A stretch of 37,093 nucleotides of DNA from Nitrospirota bacterium (lineage in GTDB: Bacteria > Nitrospirota > Thermodesulfovibrionia > Thermodesulfovibrionales > UBA6898). The DNA lies in the NCBI GenBank assembly GCA_003252075.1, contig QKDO01000065.1, positions 1 to 37,093 on the forward strand. Direction: 5' to 3'. A model generated the notes under the pieces. The model did not search any database. It saw only the letters and a program-made list of their open reading frames with translations, and was not told the origin of the DNA. This document shows positions 15,769 through 25,283 of this stretch, one piece after another. The position numbers and the translations under genes are program-made. How positions within the stretch are numbered: position 1 is the first letter of the stretch; the number at the start of each line of letters is the position of its first letter.

Positions 15769-17778
15769 TCAGGTAGTGAACGTGATGAGCACCTCGTCGG
15801 TTTCTACCGCTTTGCCGATCGTTGCAGCCACATTTTCCACGACCCCGTCGCAGGGAGAGGAAACACCACATTCCATTTTCATGGATTCTATGACCACGAG
15901 GTCCTGGCCGCGGTAGACACGATCGCCTTTATTGACCAGAATACTGACCACCATGCCGGGAAGGGGTGAAAGAAGCACATTTACGCTGGCGCCTTTCTTC
16001 TCCTTTGGCATGTATTGGGCCAGTTCCCACTCTCGTGGAGTGTATATCTCAAGAATGCGGGAGATGCCGCAATGGGCGCACCATATAAAATTCTGCCGGT
16101 ACTGAAGCCTGAAGTATTGATCCACGCCGTCTATTGACAGTTTCAGCCTTCGCCGGTAGAATTCAAAAACCGGGACAACGACAGCATGTTCTGTGCCGTT
16201 TACCCTGACACGCCAGTCCGGGGATGAGAGTTGTCCCTGCAGCTCCACGTCAAAGATATTCTTATTGCCTTTGACAACGTAACGGTATAGCTGGGCCGAC
16301 TTGTGAGACAGTCCGACTTTTGCGGCCATCGGTTTTAACGATTCACGGACCAGGTTTTTCCGGTTATGATACACGGTGGTCGAGGCAAGAACCATGGCTT
16401 CAAGCTGCCCCATCGGCGGGTCGATTTTGGCCTCGCCATCCTCAAAGCATTCATCGATGAACCCGGTCGAAAGCTCACCCTTGATGAAAGCAGGGTGGTT
16501 GAGTATGGAGTTTGCAAAATCCAGATTCGTAGTCACGCCCTCGACGTGATATCGATTCAGGGCATTGATCAGGGTAGTCCGGGCTTTTTCCCGCGTCTCA
16601 CCCCAGCTGATTACCTTGGAGAGAAGTGAGTCGTAATAGACGCTTATGAAACTGCCGGCCTCAACACCGCTGTCAAGTCTGATATTTCTGCCCCTGAGAT
16701 TTGAGTACCGGGTAATCAGTCCGGTAGACGGCAGAAAATTACGGGCAGAATCCTCCGCACAGATCCTGGCTTCTATGGACCAGCCCTTGATCGAGACATC
16801 CTCCTGGGAGATCGGCAATGGCTCGCCTGCTGCTACCCTAAGCTGCAGTTCGACGAGATCAAGGGATGTGACCATCTCGGTTACCGGATGCTCCACCTGA
16901 AGCCTCGTATTCATCTCCATGAAGAAGAAGTTCTTCCGGTCATCCATGATGAATTCCACGGTTCCTGCATTGGAATATCCTGCCTCCCGGGCAAGGGCGC
17001 AGGCCATTTCGCCCATACGGGATCTGAGAGTTGCATCGACGGCAAGGGAGGGCGACTCTTCGATCACCTTCTGGTAGCGCCGCTGGATTGAGCATTCGCG
17101 TTCTCCGAGAGAGATGACATTTCCGTGCTGGTCAGCGATGATCTGGATCTCGATATGGCGGGGGCTGACGATAAATCGTTCAAGAAAGATCCTGTCGTCA
17201 CCAAATGCCTTGCGGGTCTCGTCCTGCGCCGACTGGAGGGCGGATTCAAGGTCAGAAGGGGTGGCAACCATGCGCATACCCCTGCCGCCGCCTCCGGCAG
17301 CAGGTTTGAGCAGAATAGGATACCCGATCTCGGCAGCAAGCGATCTGATCTCTTCAATGTCGACAATAGGCAGGTTGTGACCGAGCACCACCGGCACCCC
17401 TGCTTTCATCGCGATATTCTTGGCGGAAATCTTATCTCCCAGTTCAGCGATCACCTGCGATGAGGGCCCGATAAATACCAACCCTACCTTGACCACGGCC
17501 GCCGCAAACGCTGCATTCTCCGAAAGAAACCCATAACCCGGATGAACAGCCTGACAGCCCTTAGCCAGCGCAGCATTGATGATCTTTTCATGCACAAGAT
17601 ATGAGGAAGGAGAAGGCGACGGCCCGATATGGACAGCCTCGTCGGCCTCCCGGACATGGAGCGAACGTGCATCAATATCCGAATACACCGCTACGGTCTT
17701 TACATTCAACTTTCTGCAGGTCCGGATTATCCGGATCGCAATCTCACCCCGGTTGGCTATAAGGATTTTTTCAAACAT
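15769..17778 (-). CDS. pccA: Acyl-CoA carboxylase alpha subunit (biotin carboxylase + BCCP)
   Basis: A 669-residue biotin-dependent carboxylase subunit. The N-terminal biotin carboxylase starts ILIANRGEIAIRIIRTC, has the ATP-grasp glycine loop KPAAGGGGRGMRM, and carries EMNTRLQVEHPVTE. A linker domain and a C-terminal biotin carrier domain follow, with the biotinyl lysine K634 in ESMKME. It activates bicarbonate and carboxybiotin-transfers to the PccB partner to make (S)-methylmalonyl-CoA from propionyl-CoA. AAGGGG sits 6 nt before the ATG. It is last in the minus-strand run and follows pccB by 55 nt. Acetyl-CoA is a possible alternative substrate, but the neighbours argue for propionyl-CoA. 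Confidence 0.93.
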   Translation of the reverse strand: MFEKILIANRGEIAIRIIRTCRKLNVKTVAVYSDIDARSLHVREADEAVHIGPSPSPSSYLVHEKIINAALAKGCQAVHPGYGFLSENAAFAAAVVKVGLVFIGPSSQVIAELGDKISAKNIAMKAGVPVVLGHNLPIVDIEEIRSLAAEIGYPILLKPAAGGGGRGMRMVATPSDLESALQSAQDETRKAFGDDRIFLERFIVSPRHIEIQIIADQHGNVISLGERECSIQRRYQKVIEESPSLAVDATLRSRMGEMACALAREAGYSNAGTVEFIMDDRKNFFFMEMNTRLQVEHPVTEMVTSLDLVELQLRVAAGEPLPISQEDVSIKGWSIEARICAEDSARNFLPSTGLITRYSNLRGRNIRLDSGVEAGSFISVYYDSLLSKVISWGETREKARTTLINALNRYHVEGVTTNLDFANSILNHPAFIKGELSTGFIDECFEDGEAKIDPPMGQLEAMVLASTTVYHNRKNLVRESLKPMAAKVGLSHKSAQLYRYVVKGNKNIFDVELQGQLSSPDWRVRVNGTEHAVVVPVFEFYRRRLKLSIDGVDQYFRLQYRQNFIWCAHCGISRILEIYTPREWELAQYMPKEKKGASVNVLLSPLPGMVVSILVNKGDRVYRGQDLVVIESMKMECGVSSPCDGVVENVAATIGKAVETDEVLITFTT

Positions 17779-17833
17779 GGTGACCCCTTAAATGTGATAT
17801 CACTCCTATCTTCAGAAGTATCGCAACGTTCGC

Positions 17834-19393
17834 TCACAAGGGAATATTCCCGTGTTTCCTCTGCGGCCGGACTGTCCGTTTGTTTTCCAGAAACTGCAGG
17901 CTTCGGATCAGCCGGTGACGCGTATCACGCGGGTTAATGACGTCGTCAATGAATCCTCTTTTTGCGGCCATGAAGGGATTGGCGTATGTTATCCGGTATT
18001 CTTCCGTTTTCCGGGCAAGCATCTCCTCAGGATTGTCTGCCTCTTCAATCTCCTTGCGGTAAATGATCTGTGCTGCACCTTTGGGGCCGAGCACGGCGAT
18101 TTCCGCAGCGGGCCAGGCAAAATTCATATCACAGCCGATGTGCTTCGAATTCATGACATCGTAAGCGCCGCCGTAAGCCTTTCGGATGATGACCGTTATC
18201 CGCGGCACCGTTGCTTCTGAAAAGGCATAGAGTAGTTTTGCCCCGTGACGGATGATGCCGCCGTGCTCCTGCTCCGGCCCGGGCATGAAACCCGGGACAT
18301 CCTCAAGGCAGACGAGCGGGATGTTGAAGGCATCGCAGAAACGAACGAACCGGGCGGCTTTTTCTGAGGACTGGACGTCAAGGACCCCAGCAAGCACCGC
18401 AGGCTGATTGGCAATGAGACCGATGGTCTGTCCACCGAGACGGCCGAAGCCCACAATGATATTCCTGGCAAAATGGGGATGGATCTCAAGGAATTCCGCG
18501 CCGTCCAGAATACTGGTGATGAGAATCTTCATGTCATAGGTCTGGTTCGGATTGGCCGGAACCAGGTAATCCAGGGCCGGGTCCGTGCGTTCAGCCGGAT
18601 CCCGCAGATCAAGAATCGGCGCCTGCTGACGATTGTTTGAAGGCAGATAATTGATCAGCCTCCTCACCTCACGCAGGCAGAGAATATCATTGGGAAAAGC
18701 GAAATGGGCCACGCCGCTTTTCTTGCTGTGCACCATGGCCCCGCCCAGTTCTTCTGCGGTGATGTCCTGGTGTGTGACCGTCTTGACCACGTTGGGTCCC
18801 GTGACAAACATATATGAGGTATTTTCCACCATGAAGGTAAAATCTGTTATGGCCGGGCTGTAGACTGCACCGCCGGCGCAGGGGCCCATGACGCAGGATA
18901 TCTGCGGCACCACCCCGCTTGCCTGGACATTGCGATGGAAAATCTCTCCATAGGCTGCCAGTGATTCAACCCCTTCCTGGATACGCGCGCCGCCGGAATC
19001 GTTCAGTCCGATGATGGGCGCACCGACCCGCACAGCATGGTCCATGACCTTGCAGATCTTCTGCGCATGGGCCTCCCCGAGCGCCCCGCCCACGATGGTG
19101 AAATCCTGACTGAAGATGAAGACCTCGCGGCCGTCAATGGTGCCGTGCCCGGTGATCACCCCGTCACCGGGGAACTCGCCAATGCCGGAACTCTGGCCGG
19201 CCCTGCCGGTCATCAGCAGGTCGAATTCTTCAAACGAACCCTCATCAAGGAGCAGGTCGATACGCTCCCGCGCGGTGAGTTTCCCTTTGCGGTGCTGGGC
19301 CTCGATTCTCTTGGCCCCACCGCCGAGAAAGGCCTCCTCTTTCATGGATTCAAGTTTTGTCAGATTATCCTGTTCTGGCCGCTGCACAATCAC
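17834..19393 (-). CDS. pccB: Propionyl-CoA carboxylase beta subunit (carboxyltransferase)
   Basis: A 519-residue carboxyltransferase of the PccB/MmdA family: [20 protein letters not shown] at the N-terminus, the [19 protein letters not shown] helix, the first oxyanion site in [15 protein letters not shown], the second in [20 protein letters not shown], and the [11 protein letters not shown] motif. It moves CO2 from biotin to propionyl-CoA. The start is GTG at 19393 or, with better spacing to GAGGGGG, GTG at 19387. It lies 18 nt after the epimerase gene. An MmdA-type decarboxylase would also need membrane subunits, which are absent, so carboxylation is the simpler reading. Confidence 0.93.
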   Translation of the reverse strand: MIVQRPEQDNLTKLESMKEEAFLGGGAKRIEAQHRKGKLTARERIDLLLDEGSFEEFDLLMTGRAGQSSGIGEFPGDGVITGHGTIDGREVFIFSQDFTIVGGALGEAHAQKICKVMDHAVRVGAPIIGLNDSGGARIQEGVESLAAYGEIFHRNVQASGVVPQISCVMGPCAGGAVYSPAITDFTFMVENTSYMFVTGPNVVKTVTHQDITAEELGGAMVHSKKSGVAHFAFPNDILCLREVRRLINYLPSNNRQQAPILDLRDPAERTDPALDYLVPANPNQTYDMKILITSILDGAEFLEIHPHFARNIIVGFGRLGGQTIGLIANQPAVLAGVLDVQSSEKAARFVRFCDAFNIPLVCLEDVPGFMPGPEQEHGGIIRHGAKLLYAFSEATVPRITVIIRKAYGGAYDVMNSKHIGCDMNFAWPAAEIAVLGPKGAAQIIYRKEIEEADNPEEMLARKTEEYRITYANPFMAAKRGFIDDVINPRDTRHRLIRSLQFLENKRTVRPQRKHGNIPL

Positions 19394-19411
19394 ACCCCCT
19401 CGAATAAGATC

Positions 19412-19807
19412 CTATTTACAAAACTCGGTGAGCACGCCGAATGTGCCCTTCGGATGCAGAAATGCCACCTGCTTGCCGCCGGCGCCCGGTATCGGAGCTT
19501 CATTGATCAACCTGCATCCATGTTCCCGTGCGGCTCCCAGCTGGCCGTCGATATCATCAGTCCGATATGCAATATGATGGAAGCCCTCACCTTTTTTTTC
19601 CAGAAAGGCAGCAATGGGACTGTCATCAGAGGTGGGTTCCAGCAGCTCGATATGGACTTCGCCCACCGTAAAAAAGGCGGTCCGCACCTTTTGCGAGGCC
19701 ACAACCTCTTCCTTTTCACAGACAAGCCCCAACACCTCTTCATAAAATGTACGGGCCTCCGCAATGGACCTGACCGCAATCCCCAGATGATCAATCTTCT
19801 CTATCAT
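19412..19807 (-). CDS. mce: Methylmalonyl-CoA epimerase
   Basis: A 131-residue VOC-fold enzyme beginning IEKIDHLGIAVRSIAEARTF, with EVHIELLEP, KGEGFHHIAYRTDDI, and LHPKGTFGVLTEF at the end. H7, H78 and E128 fit the metal-binding positions of the family. It interconverts (S)- and (R)-methylmalonyl-CoA, joining the carboxylase product to the mutase. The length is standard. It lies between the mutase and carboxylase genes in one run. Confidence 0.93.
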   Translation of the reverse strand: MIEKIDHLGIAVRSIAEARTFYEEVLGLVCEKEEVVASQKVRTAFFTVGEVHIELLEPTSDDSPIAAFLEKKGEGFHHIAYRTDDIDGQLGAAREHGCRLINEAPIPGAGGKQVAFLHPKGTFGVLTEFCK

Positions 19808-19868
19808 GGTATCAATCGCTCCAACGTGTCTTTCTCAATTATACCTGTGACCTCAATCACGAAGCGAA

Positions 19869-21530
19869 TCACCCTCTGTACTCACCGAATACCTCCCGCA
19901 GGACCTGGCAGATCTCACCGAGCGTGGCATACGTCTTGACCGCCGCAAGTATCTCGGGCATCAGGTTGGCTGAAGTTCGGGCGCACCTGGACAGATTCGC
20001 AAGCGCTTCCGCAACTTTCTTGTTATCACGCTTCTCTCGCAGTGCTTTGAGGCCCCGGACCTGGGCATTTTCCACTTCAGGATCAACGCGCAACAGAGGA
20101 GGTTTTGTCTGCTCAGCAATCTGGAACTCGTTGACACCAACGATGATACGCTCGCCTTTTTCGATCTCCTGCTGGTATTCATAGGCGCTGTTTTCGATCT
20201 GGCGCTGGATAAACCCATCTTCGATTGCAGCCACCACACCACCTGCTGTTTCGATCTTTTCGATGAGTTCGGATGCCTGTACCTCGATACGGTCGGTGAG
20301 TTCCTCAATAAAATACGACCCTGCAAGGGGGTCGACGGAATTTGTCACCCCTGATTCATGGGCTATCACCTGTTGCGTGCGAAGGGCTGTGCGCACGGAA
20401 TCCTCAGTGGGCAGAGACAGTGCCTCATCCCGGGAATTGGTATGCAGGGACTGGGTGCCGCCAAGGACCGCGGACAGGGCCTGGAGAGCGACCCTGACAA
20501 TATTATTGTCGATCTGCTGGGCAGCAAGGGTGTAGCCGGCAGTCTGGGTATGGAAGCGCAGCATCCGGCTTTCGGGTTTCACGGCATTGAAACGCTCTCT
20601 CATGATCCGAGCCCACAGCCTCCTTGCGGCCCGGAACTTGGAAACCTCTTCCAGAAGATCAGATGAGGCATTGAAGAAGAAGGATAGTCTGGGTGCAAAA
20701 TAATCGAGTTCAAGCCCGGCATCGAGTGCAGCCTGCACATAGGTTATACCGTTGGCAAGGGTGAAGGCCACTTCCTGGACCGCGGTGGACCCGGCCTCCC
20801 GGATGTGATAGCCGGATATCGAAATGGTATTGAATTCCGGAGTCTGTTCCGTGCACCACTTGAAGATATCGGTGATCAACCGAAGACTCGGCCACGGCGG
20901 GAAGATATATGTTCCGCGGGCCACGTATTCCTTGAGGATATCGTTCTGGATCGTTCCCTTGAGCTTGCCGACCGCTACCCCCTGCTTCTCGCCCACAGCT
21001 GCATACATGGCAAGGAGTATGGCGGCAGGTGCGTTGATGGTCATGGAGGTGGACACCTTATCCAGCGGAATCCCGTCAAAAAGGATTTCCATGTCAGCCA
21101 GTGAATCAATGGCCACGCCGACCTTCCCCACTTCGCCTGCAGCCATAGGATGATCAGAGTCGTAGCCGATCTGGGTCGGCAGATCAAAGGCAATGGAAAG
21201 ACCGGTTGTCCCCTGTTCCAGCAGATACCGGTAACGCCGGTTCGATTCCGACGCGGTAGAGAAACCGGCATACTGGCGCATGGTCCATAGCCGTCCGCGG
21301 TACATTGTGGGCTGCACCCCCCGGGTATAAGGATACCGTCCGGGAAAGCCGATCTTTTCGAGATACTGGTCACCGATCTGGTCCGGCACGGCAAGTCGCG
21401 GAATTTCCTCGCCGCCATGATTTGTGAATTTCTTCTTCCTCTCGGGAAAGCGTTTGAGGCTTGCAGCCAGTTCTTTTTCTTCCCAGTCTTTATATTCAGG
21501 TTGTTTTCCCATAACCATTATCCCGTTCAC
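19869..21530 (-). CDS. mutA: Methylmalonyl-CoA mutase, catalytic large subunit
   Basis: A 553-residue TIM-barrel mutase subunit without the B12-binding domain. Recognisable signatures are [55 protein letters not shown], and [17 protein letters not shown]. It converts (R)-methylmalonyl-CoA to succinyl-CoA by radical rearrangement, together with the B12-binding subunit encoded at 22539-22961. The split-gene form is known from archaea and some bacteria. The GTG start at 21530 has GAAGGTGA about 8 nt upstream, and that site lies in a perfect hairpin (21541-21558). ATG codons at 21518 and 21512 are alternatives. Confidence 0.93.
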   Translation of the reverse strand: MNGIMVMGKQPEYKDWEEKELAASLKRFPERKKKFTNHGGEEIPRLAVPDQIGDQYLEKIGFPGRYPYTRGVQPTMYRGRLWTMRQYAGFSTASESNRRYRYLLEQGTTGLSIAFDLPTQIGYDSDHPMAAGEVGKVGVAIDSLADMEILFDGIPLDKVSTSMTINAPAAILLAMYAAVGEKQGVAVGKLKGTIQNDILKEYVARGTYIFPPWPSLRLITDIFKWCTEQTPEFNTISISGYHIREAGSTAVQEVAFTLANGITYVQAALDAGLELDYFAPRLSFFFNASSDLLEEVSKFRAARRLWARIMRERFNAVKPESRMLRFHTQTAGYTLAAQQIDNNIVRVALQALSAVLGGTQSLHTNSRDEALSLPTEDSVRTALRTQQVIAHESGVTNSVDPLAGSYFIEELTDRIEVQASELIEKIETAGGVVAAIEDGFIQRQIENSAYEYQQEIEKGERIIVGVNEFQIAEQTKPPLLRVDPEVENAQVRGLKALREKRDNKKVAEALANLSRCARTSANLMPEILAAVKTYATLGEICQVLREVFGEYRG

Positions 21531-21540
21531 ATCAATGTCA

Positions 21541-21558
21541 CCTTCGGTTCACCGAAGG
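21541..21558 (-). promoter_or_regulatory. Hairpin overlapping mutA ribosome site
   Basis: CCTTCGGT (21541-21548) and ACCGAAGG (21551-21558) form a perfect 8-bp stem with a 2-nt loop as written; the inner pairs would probably open. On the minus-strand mRNA the 3' arm supplies the GAAGG of the mutA ribosome site, so the stem could mask it. Confidence 0.45.
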
Positions 21559-21575
21559 CTGATTACCCCTGTTTA

Positions 21576-22511
21576 TCATTCAGAGATCCTCAAGCATTCC
21601 TGTTCGAGCAGTTTTGCAGCATGCCGGCGGGGGGCTCCTTTCCGGTCATGATCCCATGCATTGATCCTCTCGATTATCGAAGGCTTGATCATCTCAAGGG
21701 CCCAGTCCAGTACTTCAAGGTCATACGCCCTATCCCTGCGTGTCCTGCGCTCCCCGCTCTCCCGGTGTGAAGCATCGACTGCTTCGATTGCTGCAATCAG
21801 ATCGTCTATGCCTTTCCCTTCCGACGCCACCGTCATGCAGACTTTTGCCTTATCTTTGTCTTTACTGCCACTCTCCCGGGCAATGGACTCCATATCCATG
21901 GCAAGTGTATCCGCTCCTGCACAGTCCGCCTTATTCACGATCAGGATGTCAGCCACCTCCAGAAGTCCCGCCTTCATGGCCTGAATGTCATCGCCCAGGC
22001 CCGGAGCAAGCACCAGGGCTGTGATGTCCGCAATCCTTATGATATCCATTTCAGATTGCCCCACTCCCACAGTCTCGATGATAATGATGGAGCATCCTCC
22101 GGCCGCAAGTATCCTCATTGCGGCTCCCGCGGCGGCACACAATCCTCCCAGCCTTCCCCTCGTAGCCATCGATCGGACAACCACATCCTGATCCAGTGCA
22201 TGCCCCATCATCCGGACCCTGTCACCGAGAATGGCACCGCCTGAAATAGGAGAAGACGGGTCTACGGCGATAACCCCCACCCTTCTCCCCTGGGAACGGT
22301 ACTTTGTTATGATGCGGTCGGTCAATGTGGATTTTCCGGCACCCGGAGGTCCGGTTATCCCCAAAATTGTTGTCTGATCAATAAGCGAATGGTCGAGGGA
22401 TGAGAGTATTTCATCTGCCAGAGGATCGTTTTCTTCCACAAGGGAAATGGCCCGGCCGATTCCCCTTGGATCACGGTCTCTCAATCCCTTAAGAATGTCT
22501 TCGCTCTTCAT
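21576..22511 (-). CDS. meaB: MeaB/ArgK-family mutase chaperone GTPase
   Basis: A 311-residue G3E-type GTPase with a Walker A GPPGAGKST (K60), GVIAVDPSSPISGGAILGDR, the ETVGVGQSE switch and the NKAD base-recognition motif. MeaB proteins gate cobalamin loading and protect methylmalonyl-CoA mutase from inactivation. It lies between the two mutase subunit genes, as expected. GGAGA lies about 10 nt before the ATG. The length is typical. Confidence 0.94.
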   Translation of the reverse strand: MKSEDILKGLRDRDPRGIGRAISLVEENDPLADEILSSLDHSLIDQTTILGITGPPGAGKSTLTDRIITKYRSQGRRVGVIAVDPSSPISGGAILGDRVRMMGHALDQDVVVRSMATRGRLGGLCAAAGAAMRILAAGGCSIIIIETVGVGQSEMDIIRIADITALVLAPGLGDDIQAMKAGLLEVADILIVNKADCAGADTLAMDMESIARESGSKDKDKAKVCMTVASEGKGIDDLIAAIEAVDASHRESGERRTRRDRAYDLEVLDWALEMIKPSIIERINAWDHDRKGAPRRHAAKLLEQECLRISE

Positions 22512-22538
22512 CTGCGGATTTTCTCCGGGCTCGTTTGA

Positions 22539-22961
22539 TCAGGTTCTGCCAGCTTCCTGAGTTTCACAGGCACTGCGAAAAGCAGCAATGATCTGGGTCA
22601 CAGGGGTCCCGGGGGTGTATACCTCGATGATTCCGGCATCCTTGAGCAGCGCGACATCTTCATCAGGGATAATACCGCCGCCCAGTACCGGAATATCTCC
22701 GGCCCCTGCATTCTTAAGGGCCTGAACCACTGCAGGGAAGAGGCTCAGATGCGCCCCGGAGAGCAATGACAATCCCACTGCGGAAACATCCTCCTGAATC
22801 GCAGCTGCAGCGATCTCTTCAGGCGTCCTTCGAATACCCGTATAGACCACCTCGAAACCTGCATCACGCAGGGCGCGGGCTATGAATTTGGCGCCCCGGT
22901 CATGGCCGTCCAGACCAGGTTTTCCGATCAATACTCTATGCGTTTTTTTCTGTTCAGGCAT
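22539..22961 (-). CDS. Methylmalonyl-CoA mutase, B12-binding small subunit
   Basis: A 140-residue Rossmann-like cobalamin-binding domain: VLIGKPGLDGHDRGAKFIA holds the D18-x-H20-x-x-G23 signature whose histidine is the lower axial cobalt ligand. LSLLSGAHLSLFPAV and VLGGGIIPDEDV complete the family pattern. It pairs with the large subunit at 19869. A 255-bp gap separates it from sucD upstream, so a new transcript may begin here. I did not find a B12-box (cobalamin riboswitch) in that gap. Confidence 0.93.
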   Translation of the reverse strand: MPEQKKTHRVLIGKPGLDGHDRGAKFIARALRDAGFEVVYTGIRRTPEEIAAAAIQEDVSAVGLSLLSGAHLSLFPAVVQALKNAGAGDIPVLGGGIIPDEDVALLKDAGIIEVYTPGTPVTQIIAAFRSACETQEAGRT

Positions 22962-23175
22962 TTACCACCCCGCGTAAAGGATCACTTGCTCTCCCCACTG
23001 TCCAAAACATGCTGAATTGACCAAACGCCGGATGAATTCCGGTAATGACACCTTGAAAAAACGTTGCCCCGCGATCCAAGGAACAGTGCGGAACACAGGG
23101 CAGGAATGATACGCCACCGAGGTCCGCCGCTATAACATACTGTCGATTAACCGCATTCATGAGATGTATGGTCAT
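22954..23175 (-). CDS. Possible small protein upstream of the B12 subunit
   Basis: A 73-codon frame in the 255-bp gap. It ends in TGA overlapping the ATG of the mutase small subunit by 8 nt, which would give coupling. Residue mix (LGGVSFLPCVPHC, TFFQGVITGIHPAFGQF) is not obviously spurious and no gene lies opposite. The ribosome site is weak and no family is recognised. Confidence 0.25.
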   Translation of the reverse strand: MTIHLMNAVNRQYVIAADLGGVSFLPCVPHCSLDRGATFFQGVITGIHPAFGQFSMFWTVGRASDPLRGVVNA

Positions 23176-23216
23176 TTCTCATTAGCTGTATTGGTTAATA
23201 ATGATTTTCTCATTGA

Positions 23217-24086
23217 TCAAAACACGCCGGCACAGAAATCACCGAATCTGCCGAGATTATCGCATACATGAATGCCTGCTTCCTTCATGACGGCAATTTT
23301 TGACTGGGCCGTACCGCTGCTGCCGCTTACAATAGCCCCGGCATGCCCCATGCGTCTGCCCGGGGGAGCGCTCAATCCAGCGACGAATCCCACAACAGGC
23401 TTATTAACCTTTTCCCTGATATAGGCAGCAGCATCTTCCTCTGCAGTGCCGCCGATCTCGCCCACAAGGACGATACCCTTTGTCTCCGCATCCTCCTCGA
23501 AGGCCTTCAGACAATCGATAAAGTTCGTTCCGTTAACAGGGTCGCCGCCGATGCCGAGACAGGTTGTCTGGCCGATCCCCTTCGTGCTCAGCTGATGCAC
23601 CACCTCATAGGTCAGTGTGCCGGAGCGCGACACAACACCGATGGGTCCCCCGGGCTTATGGATGAAGCCGGGCATGATACCGATCTTGCACTGGCCGGGC
23701 GTTATGATCCCCGGGCAGTTCGGCCCAATCAGCCTCGATCTTTTCCCCTGCAGATAATTCTTGGTCCGCATCATGTCGAGCACCGGAATGCCTTCGGTGA
23801 TGGCGACAATGAGATCAACAGCCTCGTCGATCGCTTCCCTGATCGCATTGGCGGCAAAGGCCGGAGGCACGAAGATCATGCTGCAGTTCGCCCCGGTCTC
23901 CTGCACGGCCTCACGGACAGAATTGAATACCGGCACGTCGTCCATGGTCTGGCCGCCTTTGCCGGGCGTCACGCCGGCCACAACCCGTGTGCCGTATTCA
24001 ATACACTGCCGGGTGTGGAACTGGCCTTCTCTCCCGGTTATCCCCTGGACAAGCAGCCTTGTTTCCTTGTTAACGAATATTGACAT
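23217..24086 (-). CDS. sucD: Succinyl-CoA synthetase alpha subunit
   Basis: A 289-residue subunit with the N-terminal CoA-binding Rossmann fold ([25 protein letters not shown]), [44 protein letters not shown], and the phosphorylated histidine H248 in [18 protein letters not shown]. With SucC it interconverts succinyl-CoA and succinate plus nucleoside triphosphate. The length matches the family. It lies 33 nt after sucC. It closes the propionate route by conserving the thioester energy, or would activate succinate if the route runs in reverse. Confidence 0.95.
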   Translation of the reverse strand: MSIFVNKETRLLVQGITGREGQFHTRQCIEYGTRVVAGVTPGKGGQTMDDVPVFNSVREAVQETGANCSMIFVPPAFAANAIREAIDEAVDLIVAITEGIPVLDMMRTKNYLQGKRSRLIGPNCPGIITPGQCKIGIMPGFIHKPGGPIGVVSRSGTLTYEVVHQLSTKGIGQTTCLGIGGDPVNGTNFIDCLKAFEEDAETKGIVLVGEIGGTAEEDAAAYIREKVNKPVVGFVAGLSAPPGRRMGHAGAIVSGSSGTAQSKIAVMKEAGIHVCDNLGRFGDFCAGVF

Positions 24087-24119
24087 GATGTCTCAGTCCA
24101 TTTCCCTCATCACAGTCAT

Positions 24120-25283
24120 TCACTTTCCGACGATCTCTGCGATCTTCCCGGCTGCATCGCTCAGGTCCTTCGCCGTGATAAGATTCAGGCCTGATGCCGC
24201 AAGAATTTCCCTGCCTTTTTCGACATTGGTCCCCTGAAGCCGGATCACAACCGGCACATTTATCCCCGTCTTCCTGGCTGCCTTGACGACCCCCTCGGCC
24301 AGGACATCGCACCGGAGAATCCCGCCGAAGATATTGATTAGAACGCCTTTGACATTGCTGTCGCTCAGTATGATACGGAAACCGTTCTCGACCATCTCCT
24401 CATTGGCACCGCCGCCAACATCAAGGAAATTCGCAGGTTCTGCACCGGCACTCTTGATGAGGTCCATGGTAGCCATGGCGAGTCCGGCTCCATTCACCAT
24501 ATTGCCGACATTTCCATTCAGGTTGATGTAATTAAGGTTGTATTTCGATGCCTCCACTTCCAGGGGGTCCTCTTCATCAACATCCCTGAATTTGAGGACA
24601 TCCTTCTGCCGGAACAGGGCATTGTCGTCGATCTCTACCTTTGCATCCAGCGCTATCAGTTCCTCCCGGGCAGTAATGACCAGCGGATTGATCTCAAGCA
24701 GAGAACAGTCTGTTTCGATAAAGAGTCCGTACAGTTTTTCGATCAGCGAGGAAAACTTTCCGGCAAGCGAATCGGTCAGCTTGAGGCCGGCTGCGATTTC
24801 TCTGCAATGATCGGACTCGATTCCTGCAAGTGGATTAATCAACACCCGAATTATCTTTTCCGGGTGCTGTGCCGCAACTTCCTCGATATCCATTCCGCCG
24901 GCCCGGCTCGCGATGATCATGATCTTTGCCGTGGACCGGTCCGGGATGATCGAAACATAAAGCTCCTGAACTATATCAAGCCCTTGCTCCACCAGGACTT
25001 TTCTGACCTTCTTCCCCTTCGGCCCTGTCTGGGGCGTCACCAGTGGCCTGCCCAATATAGCCTCTGCCGCTCTGCGCACTTCATCAAGACTCCCGGCAAT
25101 CTTAACACCTCCGCCCTTGCCGCGGCCACCCGCATGAATTTGTGCCTTGATTACAACGGGGAAACGGCCGAGCCTTCCAGCCAAAGTACAGGCATCATCA
25201 GGGCTTGTGGCAACATACCCCTCAGGTACAGGAATGTGGTGACTCCGAAATAATTCCTTGGCCTGATATTCATGGATTTTCAT
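24120..25283 (-). CDS. sucC: Succinyl-CoA synthetase beta subunit
   Basis: A 387-residue ATP-grasp subunit starting MKIHEYQAKELFRSHHIPVP, with KAQIHAGGRGKGGGVKIA, LLEINPLVI, NLNGNVGNMVNGAGLAMATMD, FLDVGGGA and INIFGGILRCDVLAEG. It binds nucleotide and succinate. Its ATG overlaps the prpE stop in a TAATG junction, so translation is probably coupled to the propionate ligase. The length is standard. Confidence 0.95.
   Translation of the reverse strand: MKIHEYQAKELFRSHHIPVPEGYVATSPDDACTLAGRLGRFPVVIKAQIHAGGRGKGGGVKIAGSLDEVRRAAEAILGRPLVTPQTGPKGKKVRKVLVEQGLDIVQELYVSIIPDRSTAKIMIIASRAGGMDIEEVAAQHPEKIIRVLINPLAGIESDHCREIAAGLKLTDSLAGKFSSLIEKLYGLFIETDCSLLEINPLVITAREELIALDAKVEIDDNALFRQKDVLKFRDVDEEDPLEVEASKYNLNYINLNGNVGNMVNGAGLAMATMDLIKSAGAEPANFLDVGGGANEEMVENGFRIILSDSNVKGVLINIFGGILRCDVLAEGVVKAARKTGINVPVVIRLQGTNVEKGREILAASGLNLITAKDLSDAAGKIAEIVGK

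Noticed and set aside
22962-23216. Cobalamin riboswitch ahead of the B12-binding mutase subunit
   Set aside because: No B12-box-like GCCACTG or expected surrounding stems were seen on the coding strand.
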